DNA from: Microvirga sp. TS319
GTDB taxonomy: Bacteria; Pseudomonadota; Alphaproteobacteria; Rhizobiales; Beijerinckiaceae
Length of the DNA: 64,000 nucleotides
Assembly: GCF_041276405.1 (NCBI RefSeq)
Contig: NZ_JBGGGT010000002.1
Span: forward strand, 4,024,501-4,088,500
Direction: 5' to 3'
Below are positions 19,643 through 27,325 of this stretch, piece after piece. The translations under genes and the position numbers were made by a program. The stretch's first letter is position 1. Each line of letters opens with the position of its first letter. Below the pieces are notes generated by a model that saw nothing but the letters and a program-made list of their open reading frames with translations, ran no database searches and was not told the origin of the DNA.

Positions 19643-20881
19643 TCAGAAGCGCTGCGCCGAAAACGGCTTCAGGTCGATCGTCGCAGGCGATCCGTCCACC
19701 AGCTCGGCCACGAGACGGGATGTGATCGCAGCCTGCGTCAGCCCGTGATGAGCGTGCCCGAACGCATAAAGCACACGCTTGTCCCGCGAGGCCTCGCCGA
19801 TCACAGGAAGAGAATCCGGAATCGAAGGTCTGAAGCCCATCCAGCGCTTTGCCGGCTGCCCGGTATCCAGATGCGGCAGGAAGCGCTTGAGACGCGTGAT
19901 CATGGCGGAGGTGCGCTCATGGTTGGGCGGCGCTTGCGTGCCTGCGAACTCGACGGCCCCGCCCACCCGGTCGCCCGTATCGAGCGTCGAGGCGACAAAG
20001 CCCTCTCCTTCGAACATGACGGGACGATTGAGACCGAACGCGCCCTTTGCGTAGGTGGCGTTGTATCCGCGCTCGGTATCGAGCGGAACATCATCGCCCA
20101 GCTGCTTGGCGAGCTGACGGGACCAGACGCCGGCACAGATCAGCACGCGGTCCGCCGCCACGATCCGCATCGCCGCGTCCGTGTGAACGTGAACGGCGTC
20201 ATCCGTGGGCCGGATGGCAAGGGCTTTGCCCTCGACGCCCGTGGCGCCGCGCCCGATTGCAAGCCGGAGCAGGTCGGAGGCAAGAAGCGCGGGATCGGAC
20301 ACATGGCAGGATGCCGAATAGAGCACCCCCGCTTCGACATGGTGAAGCGCAGGCTCGAGATCGGCGAGCTCACGCGGCCCGAGAACCTCGAGCGGAATGC
20401 CGAAATCCTTCTGTCGGTCGATGATGTCCTGAGCCTGCAGGAAGTGGTTGCGGTCGCGCCAGACCGACAGGATGCCCTTCTCGCGCAGATGCTGGTCCAG
20501 CCCAAGCGACGAGAGACGCGCCCTCCAGGCCGGCAGGGCCTGCGCGTTGATCGAGCGAATGGCCGCAATGCTGGATTTGATGCGCCCGGGAGACGAGGCC
20601 AGCACGAACCGCACCAGCCAGGGCGTCAGCGCGGGAAGATAGGACGGCCTGATGGTGAGCGGGCCGAGCGGATCCATCATCCATCGGGGAAGGTTTCGCC
20701 ATGCCTTGGGCGAGGCCAGCGGCATCACGTCCATGTCGGCGATCCAGCCCGCATTGCCGTCCGTCGGTCGCTGCGGATTGTTTCCCGGATCGATGAGGGT
20801 CACCTGGTGACCTGTGTCGAGAAGCGCATGGGCGGCCGCAAGGCCGACGATACCCGCACCAACGATCGCAATCCGCATCAT
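19643..20881 (-). CDS. FAD-dependent D-amino acid dehydrogenase, probably for cis-4-hydroxy-D-proline
   Basis: This is a 412-residue DAO-family flavoprotein (DadA type). The N-terminal FAD motif is IAIVGAGIVGLAAAHALL; the C-terminal GFRPSIPDSLPVIG and the GHAHHGLTQA segment are typical of DadA-like enzymes. In the trans-4-hydroxyproline pathway this step oxidises cis-4-hydroxy-D-proline, made by the neighbouring epimerase, to pyrroline-4-hydroxy-2-carboxylate. It lies between the transporter and the epimerase on the same strand. A general D-amino acid role cannot be excluded. Confidence 0.83.
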   Translation of the reverse strand: MMRIAIVGAGIVGLAAAHALLDTGHQVTLIDPGNNPQRPTDGNAGWIADMDVMPLASPKAWRNLPRWMMDPLGPLTIRPSYLPALTPWLVRFVLASSPGRIKSSIAAIRSINAQALPAWRARLSSLGLDQHLREKGILSVWRDRNHFLQAQDIIDRQKDFGIPLEVLGPRELADLEPALHHVEAGVLYSASCHVSDPALLASDLLRLAIGRGATGVEGKALAIRPTDDAVHVHTDAAMRIVAADRVLICAGVWSRQLAKQLGDDVPLDTERGYNATYAKGAFGLNRPVMFEGEGFVASTLDTGDRVGGAVEFAGTQAPPNHERTSAMITRLKRFLPHLDTGQPAKRWMGFRPSIPDSLPVIGEASRDKRVLYAFGHAHHGLTQAAITSRLVAELVDGSPATIDLKPFSAQRF

Positions 20882-20955
20882 GAAACCCGTTGTAGAAGAA
20901 CCCTCACGGACAGGGGCGGTCCGTTTGGGGCCGCCCCTGACAAGCCTTGTCCGAT

Positions 20956-21978
20956 CTATGCGGAACGGCTCTGGTCGACGACCTGGAAACCATTCGCGAA
21001 CGGATCGCGGTCGTCGATGAAGATGGTGTTGAATCCGGTGACCCGCGCCCAGCCTTCGATGGACGGGATGATCGCATCGCGGTCGCCCACCTTGGCGCGG
21101 CCTTCGATGCGGCCGGTGAAGGTGGAGCCGATGATGCTCTCATGCACGAAGGCGTCGCCCTCCTTCAAGGCGCCGCGCGCAGCAAGATGCGCCATGCGGG
21201 CGGATGTTCCCGTGCCGCAGGGCGAACGGTCGATCGCCTTGTCGCCGTAGAACACGGCGTTGCGCGCCGTGCCGCCCGGCGTCTGAGCCTTGCCGGTCCA
21301 CAGAACGTGGGTCAGGCGATCGATGGCCGGGTTTTCGGGATGCGCGATCCTGTAGCGCGCGTTGAAGGCTTCGCGCAGCTTCGGGCTCCAGCGCAGGATG
21401 TCGGACGGATTCACGTCGGCGAGGTCCGCATAGAGCGGCTGTTTCTCGACGATGGCATAGAAATTGCCGCCATAGGCTACGTCGACCATGAGTGTCCCGA
21501 GCCCCTCGACCTCGACTTCGTAGCCGGTACCGTAGAGGAACGAGGGGATGTTGGTGATGCGCACGCTCTCGATGAAGGGCCCGTTCTGCTCGTAGCGTGC
21601 CTCGACGACGCCAGCCGGGGTATCGAGGCGGAGGAGCCCGGGGGTCTTCGGGTGAATCAGCCCGTTCTCGAGCGCGATGGTCACCGTGCCGATGGTGCCG
21701 TGGCCGCACATGGGCAGACAGCCGGAGGTCTCGATGAAGAGAATGCCGACATCGCAATCGGGGCGCGTGGGCGGATAGAGGATCGAGCCCGACATCATGT
21801 CGTGGCCGCGCGGCTCGAACATGAGGCCCGTGCGGATCCAGTCGTATTCCGCCAGGAAGTGCTGGCGCCTCTCGAACATGGTCTCCCCTTTGAGCTGGGG
21901 GATGCTGCCGCCGCCGACCACGCGGACCGGGTTGCCGCAGGTGTGACCGTCGATGCAGAAAAAGGTGTGACGCGCCAT
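20956..21978 (-). CDS. lhpA: 4-hydroxyproline 2-epimerase
   Basis: This is a 340-residue proline racemase-family enzyme with both catalytic cysteines: Cys91 in MCGHGTIG and Cys254 in DRSPCGTGTSA. That pair identifies epimerases/racemases, in contrast to the Ser/Thr paralog at 15198-16226. It interconverts trans-4-hydroxy-L-proline and cis-4-hydroxy-D-proline. The start at 21978 (MARHTFFCIDGHTCGNP) matches the family. It sits between the D-hydroxyproline dehydrogenase and the deaminase genes. Confidence 0.92.
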   Translation of the reverse strand: MARHTFFCIDGHTCGNPVRVVGGGSIPQLKGETMFERRQHFLAEYDWIRTGLMFEPRGHDMMSGSILYPPTRPDCDVGILFIETSGCLPMCGHGTIGTVTIALENGLIHPKTPGLLRLDTPAGVVEARYEQNGPFIESVRITNIPSFLYGTGYEVEVEGLGTLMVDVAYGGNFYAIVEKQPLYADLADVNPSDILRWSPKLREAFNARYRIAHPENPAIDRLTHVLWTGKAQTPGGTARNAVFYGDKAIDRSPCGTGTSARMAHLAARGALKEGDAFVHESIIGSTFTGRIEGRAKVGDRDAIIPSIEGWARVTGFNTIFIDDRDPFANGFQVVDQSRSA

Positions 21979-21990
21979 GGCTTCGCTCTT

Positions 21991-22032
21991 GGAATCGAAT
22001 TCTTGGGATCGAACTCTTAGGATCGAACTTTT
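21991..22032. repeat. 14-bp tandem repeat upstream of the epimerase gene
   Basis: There are three imperfect copies of GGGATCGAACTCTT (21991-22004, 22005-22018, 22019-22032) in the gap before the minus-strand epimerase start. It could be slippage or a regulatory array. Confidence 0.7.
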
Positions 22033-22091
22033 GTCGTGAAGGGTCAAAAAATGAGGCGGAGGAGACCTTCGTCTCCCCCGCCGTAATCGTA

Positions 22092-23021
22092 TCAGGCCGC
22101 GGGCTTCAATCCCACATCGGGAAGCGCCGGGCGGTTCTTCAGGGCCTTGTCCATGATCGCCTCGACATAGGCGCGGTCCTGGTCGCCCAGGGCAAGGCGC
22201 GGCGGACGGGTAAGCGCAGAGCCGCGGCCCATGATCTCCTCGCAGAGCTTGATGCACTGCACGAGATCCGGGCGGGCATCGAGGTGCAGGAGCGGCATGA
22301 ACCACTCGTAGAGGGCGCGGGCCTCCTCGTAGCGGGCGGCCTTCGCGAGGCGGAACAGGGTCTCGCCCTCCTGCGGGAAGGCGTTCGACATGCCGGAGAT
22401 CCAGCCCGCCGCGCCGAGCATGACGCTCTCGACCACCACGTCGTCGAGGCCGGCGAACATCACGAAGCGGTCGCCCACCATGTTCTTCACGTCGGTGAAG
22501 CGGCGCGTGTCGCCGGACGAATCCTTGAAGCACACGATGGTGTCGCAATCGGCGAGCGAGGCCAGGATCTCGGGCGTCACGTCGTTCTTGTAGATCGGCG
22601 GGTTGTTGTAGACCATCACCGGCAGGTCGGTCGCCTTGGAGACGCCGCGGAAATGGGCGGCCGTCTCGTGCGGCTTCGACGAATAGACGAGAGCGGGCAT
22701 CACCATGACGCCATCGAGCCCGACGCGCGCGGCCTCCTTGGCGACGTCGGACGCGAAGGCCGTTGTGAACTCGGCGATGCCGGCAATCACCGGCACCCGG
22801 CCGCGGGAGACGCCCTTCGCGGCTTCCATGACGGCGATCTTTTCGGAGCGCGACAGAGACGTGTTCTCGCCGACGGTGCCGCAAACGATCAGCCCGGAGA
22901 CTCCGTCGCGGATCAGGCCCTCCATGACCTTGGCGGTTGCCTCGATGTCCAGGTCGTAATTCGACTTGAACTGGGTGGTCACTGCGGGAAAGACGCCTTC
23001 CCAGCCGATTTTCTTCGCCAT
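22092..23021 (-). CDS. lhpC: Pyrroline-4-hydroxy-2-carboxylate deaminase (DapA family)
   Basis: This is a 309-residue TIM-barrel class I aldolase-like enzyme. The Schiff-base lysine lies in IVCFKDSSGD and the GTVGENTSLS segment is the family's substrate loop. MVYNNPPIYKND carries the conserved Tyr. In hydroxyproline operons this family deaminates and dehydrates pyrroline-4-hydroxy-2-carboxylate to alpha-ketoglutarate semialdehyde. It is the first gene of the minus-strand unit, 148 bp from the divergent GntR gene. From sequence alone it could be another DapA-family lyase; context decides. Confidence 0.85.
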   Translation of the reverse strand: MAKKIGWEGVFPAVTTQFKSNYDLDIEATAKVMEGLIRDGVSGLIVCGTVGENTSLSRSEKIAVMEAAKGVSRGRVPVIAGIAEFTTAFASDVAKEAARVGLDGVMVMPALVYSSKPHETAAHFRGVSKATDLPVMVYNNPPIYKNDVTPEILASLADCDTIVCFKDSSGDTRRFTDVKNMVGDRFVMFAGLDDVVVESVMLGAAGWISGMSNAFPQEGETLFRLAKAARYEEARALYEWFMPLLHLDARPDLVQCIKLCEEIMGRGSALTRPPRLALGDQDRAYVEAIMDKALKNRPALPDVGLKPAA

Positions 23022-23067
23022 TGTGCTCCAAGCTCCTGCGATGAGGCGTTGAACTTGGTCAATGTAG

Positions 23068-23079
23068 ATTGTATAAAAT
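23068..23079. promoter_or_regulatory. Candidate GntR operator in the divergent promoter
   Basis: ATTGTATAAAAT differs at two positions from the reverse complement of the site before the ABC transporter (ATTGTATCCAAT). It lies between the deaminase gene and the GntR regulator gene, a standard place for autoregulation and cluster control. Confidence 0.45.
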
Positions 23080-23169
23080 CGCCGATGTCAAGCGGCGGTC
23101 TCTAGCTCTTTCGCCAAAGAGCAATAAGATCCCGTTCCTCTCTTCTTTGTCACAGAACTGTCAGTTGCC

Positions 23170-23865
23170 ATGCCGCCGTCCAGACCCGCTCAGAAATCCC
23201 TTCAGCACAGGACCATCTCCTCGGCCGTCGCCGAGGAGCTGCGGCGCCGCATCGTGGATGGGGAGTTCGGCGCGGGCTTCCAGCTCCGCCAGGATGCCTT
23301 GGCGGCCGAGTTCGGCGTCAGCCGCATTCCGGTCCGCGAGGCCTTGATGCAGCTCGAGGCGGAGGGGCTGGTGAAGATCCATCCCCATCGGGGCGCCATC
23401 GTGTCGGAGCTGTCCACCGAGGAGATCGACGAACTCTTCGAACTGAGGGCTTGGCTCGAACCGCGTTTGCTCAAGGCCTCGGCCCCGCATTTGATGGAAG
23501 CCGACTACATCCGCCTTAACGAGATTCTGCAGGAATACAGCTCGGAACTGCGGGCCATGCATATCGGCCGCTGGGGCGAACTGAACACCGAGTTCCACAT
23601 GGTGCTCTATCAGCATGCGAAGCAGCCGCGCTCGCTCGCCATCATCGCGAATCTTCTCCAGGAGAGCGACCGGCACACACGCCTCCAGCTCTCGCTGACG
23701 CAGGGCATGGAGCGCGCCGCCGCCGAACATGCCGAAATTCTCGCGTTATGCACGCAAGGCAAGATCGGCGCGGCCTGCACGCTCCTGAAGAAGCATATCG
23801 AGGGCGCGGGACAATCCCTGCGAACCTACCTCGAACAGCACCAGAAGGTAAGTGCGAGGAGATAG
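23170..23865 (+). CDS. GntR family transcriptional regulator, FCD subfamily
   Basis: This is a 231-residue regulator. The N-terminal winged helix has EFGVSRIPVREALMQLEAEGL (shown here in its natural order, residues ~45-65), and the C-terminal FCD domain has the NTEFHMVLYQHA and AAEHAEILAL segments whose His residues bind a metal and the effector. It is divergent from the hydroxyproline genes and most likely controls them, with an imino acid or its breakdown product as effector. The preceding 60 bp are AT-rich. Confidence 0.9.
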   Translation: MPPSRPAQKSLQHRTISSAVAEELRRRIVDGEFGAGFQLRQDALAAEFGVSRIPVREALMQLEAEGLVKIHPHRGAIVSELSTEEIDELFELRAWLEPRLLKASAPHLMEADYIRLNEILQEYSSELRAMHIGRWGELNTEFHMVLYQHAKQPRSLAIIANLLQESDRHTRLQLSLTQGMERAAAEHAEILALCTQGKIGAACTLLKKHIEGAGQSLRTYLEQHQKVSARR

Positions 23866-23875
23866 CGAGGCGGCG

Positions 23876-24325
23876 ATGAAATTCATCAAGCTCTCTGCAC
23901 TGGTCCTTACGATCCTGCCGGTCGCTACAGCGAGCTTCGCCCTCATGCCGCTCCCGAAGGAGGAGATCGATGCGCTCAACAAGGCGTGGAGGGCGGCCCC
24001 ATTTCATGTACAGGTCGAGATTCTACAGACCCGACATCCGCCGGGGCTCGACGCCTCCCGCTGTGGCGAGATCACAGCCATCGTGCGCCGATCCTTCAAG
24101 GGAGGCGAGCGCCTTCCTTTGGGAACGTCAGTTGCGTTCGACCGCTGCATCACTGTCCTGGACCTCGGGTTCACCGATTTCGACCGGGACTTTCAGCCCA
24201 GGCGAAAGCTGGAAGCGGTCCTGGCCGATGATCCCGTCTCCAGCGGCAAATTCGTGATCGTGAGGGGCGGGATGATGCAGATTCGCGAGATCAGCGAGAA
24301 GCCTCAGTTGCCACTGGGCGATTAG
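23876..24325 (+). CDS. Secreted hypothetical protein
   Basis: This is a 149-residue protein with an N-terminal signal peptide (MKFIKLSALVLTILPVATASFA). The mature part begins LMPLPKEEIDALNKAW and has two cysteines (CGEITAIV and FDRCITVLDLG) that could form a disulfide. I do not recognise a family. It starts 10 bp after the GntR gene stop. The TAG stop is the first triplet of a palindromic repeat. Confidence 0.65.
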   Translation: MKFIKLSALVLTILPVATASFALMPLPKEEIDALNKAWRAAPFHVQVEILQTRHPPGLDASRCGEITAIVRRSFKGGERLPLGTSVAFDRCITVLDLGFTDFDRDFQPRRKLEAVLADDPVSSGKFVIVRGGMMQIREISEKPQLPLGD

Positions 24326-24429
24326 AGCATCGGACGCAAATGTGGGAACCGGTTTTGCGTGACAGGATGCTCAAGATCACAATGTTAAAGCGTCGGACGT
24401 GAGTTCGATTCCACGTCCGACGCTGTAGC
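24323..24429. repeat. Two palindromic repeat units (copy G)
   Basis: Unit 1 (24323-24372) is TAGAGCATCGGACGCAAATG...GCGTGACAGGATGCTC. Unit 2 (24387-24429) is AAAGCGTCGGACGTG...CCACGTCCGACGCTGTAG. The first TAG is the stop of the secreted hypothetical protein. Confidence 0.8.
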
Positions 24430-24446
24430 AGCGATGCCGGACAAGC

Positions 24447-24566
24447 CTAAACCGCCGCCTGCCCCCGATATGCTCTTTCGAGCGTATCGATATCGAGCTT
24501 GACCATCGTCGGCATCGCCTCTGTGACCCGTCGAATCGCAGGCAGGGAGCGATCGTCTTCGTCGGG
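24447..24566 (-). pseudogene. C-terminal remnant of a PhnB-like VOC family protein
   Basis: Read on the minus strand directly after the TAG of the DUF1428 gene, and in the same frame, these 40 codons end in TAG. They include the segment VTEAMPTMVKLDIDTLERAY. This resembles the C-terminal helix of PhnB-like (3-demethylubiquinone methyltransferase domain) VOC proteins, where VMxAMxxMVKLDIAAL-type ends are common. There is no start codon or ribosome site for it, so it looks like the tail of a deleted gene. Confidence 0.55.
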
Positions 24567-24920
24567 CTATTCCCCCGTGTCTAGAATGACCTGAAAGCCA
24601 CCGAAGATCAGCCGCTTCGTGTCGAAGGGCACGTCGTTTGCGGCGAGCCGGGGATCGCTCATGAGGGTCTTGTAGGCCTCATCGCGCGCCTCCTTGGACG
24701 GCCACACGATCCAGGAGAAGACGACGTTCTCGCTCTCGTGGGCTTTCACCGCGCCCTTGAAATCGGTGACCGTGCCGTCGGGCAGATCGTCGCCCCAGCA
24801 TTCCACGATGCGGATCGCGCCGTATTCCTTGAAGACCGGCGCGGCCTTCGCGGCCGCCTCTCGATAGGCTTCCCGGTTTCCGGACGGCACGGGTATGAGG
24901 AATCCGTCGACATAGCTCAT
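24567..24920 (-). CDS. DUF1428 family protein (YbaA-like)
   Basis: This is a 117-residue protein matching E. coli YbaA throughout: MSYVDGFLIPVPSGNREAYRE, then APVFKEYGAIRIVECWGDDLPDG and VFSWIVWPSKEARDEA, in natural order. It has a dimeric alpha-beta barrel fold and unknown function. It is followed by a VOC gene remnant and preceded, 15 bp upstream, by an SRPBCC gene on the same strand. Confidence 0.9.
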   Translation of the reverse strand: MSYVDGFLIPVPSGNREAYREAAAKAAPVFKEYGAIRIVECWGDDLPDGTVTDFKGAVKAHESENVVFSWIVWPSKEARDEAYKTLMSDPRLAANDVPFDTKRLIFGGFQVILDTGE

Positions 24921-24935
24921 GATGTGGTCCTCCGG

Positions 24936-25415
24936 TCACGCCGCTTCCGGGATCGAGCGGCCTTCGGCCAGGGCGGCGAGCTGGCCCGCGACGATGCCCC
25001 ACCCTTCGTGGAAGCCCATGGCCTCGTGCTGCTTGAGCGTCTCCTCGTTCCAGTGGCGGACGCGCGCCGTGTAGCGGGTGCCCGCCCCTTCCGGGTCGAA
25101 GGTGACGATCACCACCATGAACGGATTCTGCGGAATCCATCCGGCCCTGAAGGCATCGGTGAACACGAGCTTGCGGTTCGGAACGACCTCGAGGAACACC
25201 CCCTCCTGGCGCGGGAGGTCGGTGCCGTCGGGGGCCCGCATGGCCATCAGGCCGCGTCCGCCGGGACGCAGGTCCAGATGAGCCTCCGGCGTCGTGTAGG
25301 GACGCGGCGCCCACCATTCGGCGGTGCGCTCGGTCCAGACGCGATAGACGGTTTCAGGCGGTGCGTCTATCAGCCGGGCGATCGACAGCTCATGGGCGGC
25401 GGTCTCGTTGGTCAT
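24936..25415 (-). CDS. SRPBCC/AHSA1 family protein
   Basis: This is a 159-residue START-like fold protein. It opens ELSIARLIDAPPETVYRVWTE and contains FLEVVPNRKLVFTDAF and VIVTFDPEGAGTRYTARVRHW, typical of the AHSA1 (activator of Hsp90 ATPase-like) family, which in bacteria binds hydrophobic ligands of unknown identity. GGAGG lies 9 bases before the chosen start at 25415. It lies 31 bp downstream of a VOC gene in a small minus-strand operon. Confidence 0.87.
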   Translation of the reverse strand: MTNETAAHELSIARLIDAPPETVYRVWTERTAEWWAPRPYTTPEAHLDLRPGGRGLMAMRAPDGTDLPRQEGVFLEVVPNRKLVFTDAFRAGWIPQNPFMVVIVTFDPEGAGTRYTARVRHWNEETLKQHEAMGFHEGWGIVAGQLAALAEGRSIPEAA

Positions 25416-25446
25416 GCACTCGCCCCTCCGCTGCGGCCGTGCGTTC

Positions 25447-25878
25447 TTACGCGTTCGCCATATCGGCCATCGCCGCCTTGGCCGCTTCGACATCCATCCA
25501 CATCACTTCCCAGATATGGCCGTCCGGATCCTCGAAGCTGCGGCCGTACATGAAGCCGTAATCCTGCTTCGGGCCGGCATCGGCGCGTCCGCCCGCAGCG
25601 GCGGCCTTCGCGACGGTTTCGTCGACTTCCTCGCGACTATCGGCCGAGAGGCAAATCAGGACTTCGGTCGTCTCGCGGGCATCGGCGATCTTTTTCGGCG
25701 TGAACTGGCGAAACTTGTCGTGGGTCAGCAGCATCGCGTGAATGGTCTCGGAAAGGACCATGCAGCTCGCGGTGTGATCGCTGAACTGCGGGTTCTTGAC
25801 GGCACCGATGGCCTGATAGAACGCATCGGCTCGATCGAGGTCGGCGACCGGAAGGTTCACGAAAATGAGTTTCGACAT
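25447..25878 (-). CDS. VOC family (glyoxalase/bleomycin-resistance fold) protein
   Basis: This is a 143-residue protein with two beta-alpha-beta-beta-beta modules. It starts MSKLIFVNLPVADLDRADAFYQAIG and has FEDPDGHIWEVMWMD near the C-terminus, the usual VOC metal or ligand site segment. The substrate is unknown. It is divergent from an HxlR regulator, with a palindrome between them, so it is a likely target. Confidence 0.87.
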   Translation of the reverse strand: MSKLIFVNLPVADLDRADAFYQAIGAVKNPQFSDHTASCMVLSETIHAMLLTHDKFRQFTPKKIADARETTEVLICLSADSREEVDETVAKAAAAGGRADAGPKQDYGFMYGRSFEDPDGHIWEVMWMDVEAAKAAMADMANA

Positions 25879-25919
25879 GGCTTTCTCCCCTTTGTGGTTT
25901 TGACATTGATTTCAGATAA

Positions 25920-25936
25920 AGTTATAAATTGCAACT
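25920..25936. promoter_or_regulatory. Pseudo-palindromic operator touching the HxlR start codon
   Basis: AGTTATAAATTGCAACT has AGTT/AACT ends and an AAATT centre (6 of 8 paired positions match) and ends at the base before the HxlR start codon. It sits in an AT-rich divergent promoter between the VOC and HxlR genes, as expected for autoregulation. Confidence 0.5.
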
Positions 25937-26641
25937 ATGAAGTTAAAAAAAATAACTAACAGGTCGGAAACACGGCCGCGGCGTCACTACGAGGACGCCT
26001 GCGCGGCAGCCCATGCCCTCGACCTCGTGGGAGAGCGCTGGGCCCTGCTGGTCATGCGCGAACTGATGCTCGGACCGAAACGGTTCGGCGATCTGCGCGA
26101 GAGCCTGCCGGGCATCAGCGCGAACGTGCTGACCCAGCGGCTCGACGGGTTGGAGGCCGCGGGCGTCCTCGTCCGCCGCAAGCTGCCGCCGCCTGCCTCC
26201 GTTCAGGTCTATGAGCTGACGCAGTGGGGCTACGAGAGCGAGCCCATCTTCCAGGCGCTCGGCCGCTGGGCTGCCCGCTCGCCCCTGCACGACCCGACCC
26301 TGCCCTTCAGCGCCGCCTCCTTCATCCTGTCGCTGCGGACGATGCTGGATTCGACAAAAGCCGAGGGCCTGGATGCACGAATCGGCTTTCGCCTGAGCGA
26401 CACAGAAACCTTCCTGGCGCATCTCGCCGATGGGAGGATCGAGATCGCGCGCGGGCCCCTGGACGGTGCGGACCTGATCTTCTCCGGAGCGCCGCCGGTG
26501 ATGGCGGGCGCTATCTATGGCGGCCAGCCCATGGCCGCGCTGGAAAGCGCAGGCGTGCTGAAGGTGGAGGGCGACAGGGCCCTGGCCGAACGGTTCGTCG
26601 GCCTGTTTCCGCTGCCGCCCAAAGCGTCTCTTCCAGCCTGA
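25937..26641 (+). CDS. HxlR family regulator with C-terminal SCP2-like domain
   Basis: This is a 234-residue protein. Residues ~18-110 form the HxlR winged helix (HALDLVGERWALLVMRELMLG, KRFGDLRESLPGISANVLTQRL). The remainder resembles an SCP2 sterol-carrier fold (FRLSDTETFLAHLADGRIEIARG), a known fusion in this regulator group that may bind a hydrophobic effector. It is divergent from the VOC-SRPBCC-DUF1428 genes, which it probably represses. Confidence 0.88.
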   Translation: MKLKKITNRSETRPRRHYEDACAAAHALDLVGERWALLVMRELMLGPKRFGDLRESLPGISANVLTQRLDGLEAAGVLVRRKLPPPASVQVYELTQWGYESEPIFQALGRWAARSPLHDPTLPFSAASFILSLRTMLDSTKAEGLDARIGFRLSDTETFLAHLADGRIEIARGPLDGADLIFSGAPPVMAGAIYGGQPMAALESAGVLKVEGDRALAERFVGLFPLPPKASLPA

Positions 26642-26697
26642 GAGCGCATCGGAACCGACGAAACACGACAGGGCCCCCGCGCGAGGGATACAAGGGA

Positions 26698-26790
26698 TCA
26701 AGGTCCGCCGGCGAGCGACCCCACAACCGCCATCGCCAGCTCGTCGAGATTGACGCGGCCCTTGATCGTCATCGTCTCGGCCTCTCTCAT
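26698..26790 (-). CDS. Possible 30-residue micro-protein, second of an overlapping pair
   Basis: The frame starts with an ATG that shares an ATGA with the stop of the preceding 29-residue frame. It includes the segment MTIKGRVNLDELAMAVVGSL. It may instead be the frameshifted second half of one small gene. No family is recognised. Confidence 0.25.
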   Translation of the reverse strand: MREAETMTIKGRVNLDELAMAVVGSLAGGP

Positions 26791-26876
26791 GTCAACGCGC
26801 AGGCCCTGGCTTCCCCTTCCGCCTGCCGTCGCAGCTCGGCGACGATCGCCTCGCGCACCTTGTCTTCGAGATTCAT
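26787..26876 (-). CDS. Possible 29-residue micro-protein, first of an overlapping pair
   Basis: The frame starts MNLEDKVREAIVAELRRQAE, an amphipathic charged helix, with GGAG seven bases upstream of the start. The stop overlaps the next frame's ATG (ATGA). It could be the first half of a frameshifted gene. Confidence 0.28.
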   Translation of the reverse strand: MNLEDKVREAIVAELRRQAEGEARACALT

Positions 26877-26976
26877 GATGGGCTCCGTCACGGGCATCCC
26901 GCCCTGGGATTTCCATCCTCTGCGAACGTCCGGGTCCACTTTTTCGCACGATGCGCGAGGAGGGCACGTTCCGCGC

Positions 26977-27249
26977 TCAGGACGGAAGCTCGCGCTTCCT
27001 GAGGGCGCGGAACTCTTCCGCGTCCATGACGCCGCGCCGGTTGTTGCAGGCCTGGCAGGCGAGAACGAGATTGGCGGGAGTGAGCGGCCCGCCCACGGAG
27101 CGCGGCACCACGTGATCGAGCGTCGCGAGAGCGGGCGAGCGGCTCAAGCCCTTCGCCAGATGGTGCGTTTCGACGCCGCAATAGACGCAGCAGCCACCGT
27201 CAAGGGCGAAAATCGTCTCGAACAGCTTGATGCGTTGCGCGGCTTTCAT
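26977..27249 (-). CDS. Small HNH endonuclease
   Basis: This is a 90-residue protein with the full HNH core: CVYCG, then LDHVVPRSVGGP, NLVLACQACNNRRG. The two CxxC pairs bind structural zinc and the Asp-His plus Asn-His residues form the beta-beta-alpha metal nuclease centre. Small stand-alone HNH proteins of this type are common in this order and their target is unknown. The start at 27249 (MKAAQRIKLF) is preferred; a GTG at 27336 would overlap the divergent BON gene. Confidence 0.8.
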   Translation of the reverse strand: MKAAQRIKLFETIFALDGGCCVYCGVETHHLAKGLSRSPALATLDHVVPRSVGGPLTPANLVLACQACNNRRGVMDAEEFRALRKRELPS

Positions 27250-27325
27250 GGAGGGGAACCAGGGAGAGATCGGGTGGTTGCTCTTGGCACGGAACAGAAC
27301 TTGGCACGAAAGAGGAGACCGAGCC

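Larger units (their letters stand above)
26642..26976. other. Gap with possible micro-ORF pair and half repeat
   Basis: Two tiny minus-strand frames lie at 26698-26876 (listed separately). At about 26925-26955 there is half of the palindromic repeat (GGGTCCACTTTTTCGCACGATGCG). No larger gene is supported. Confidence 0.4.
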
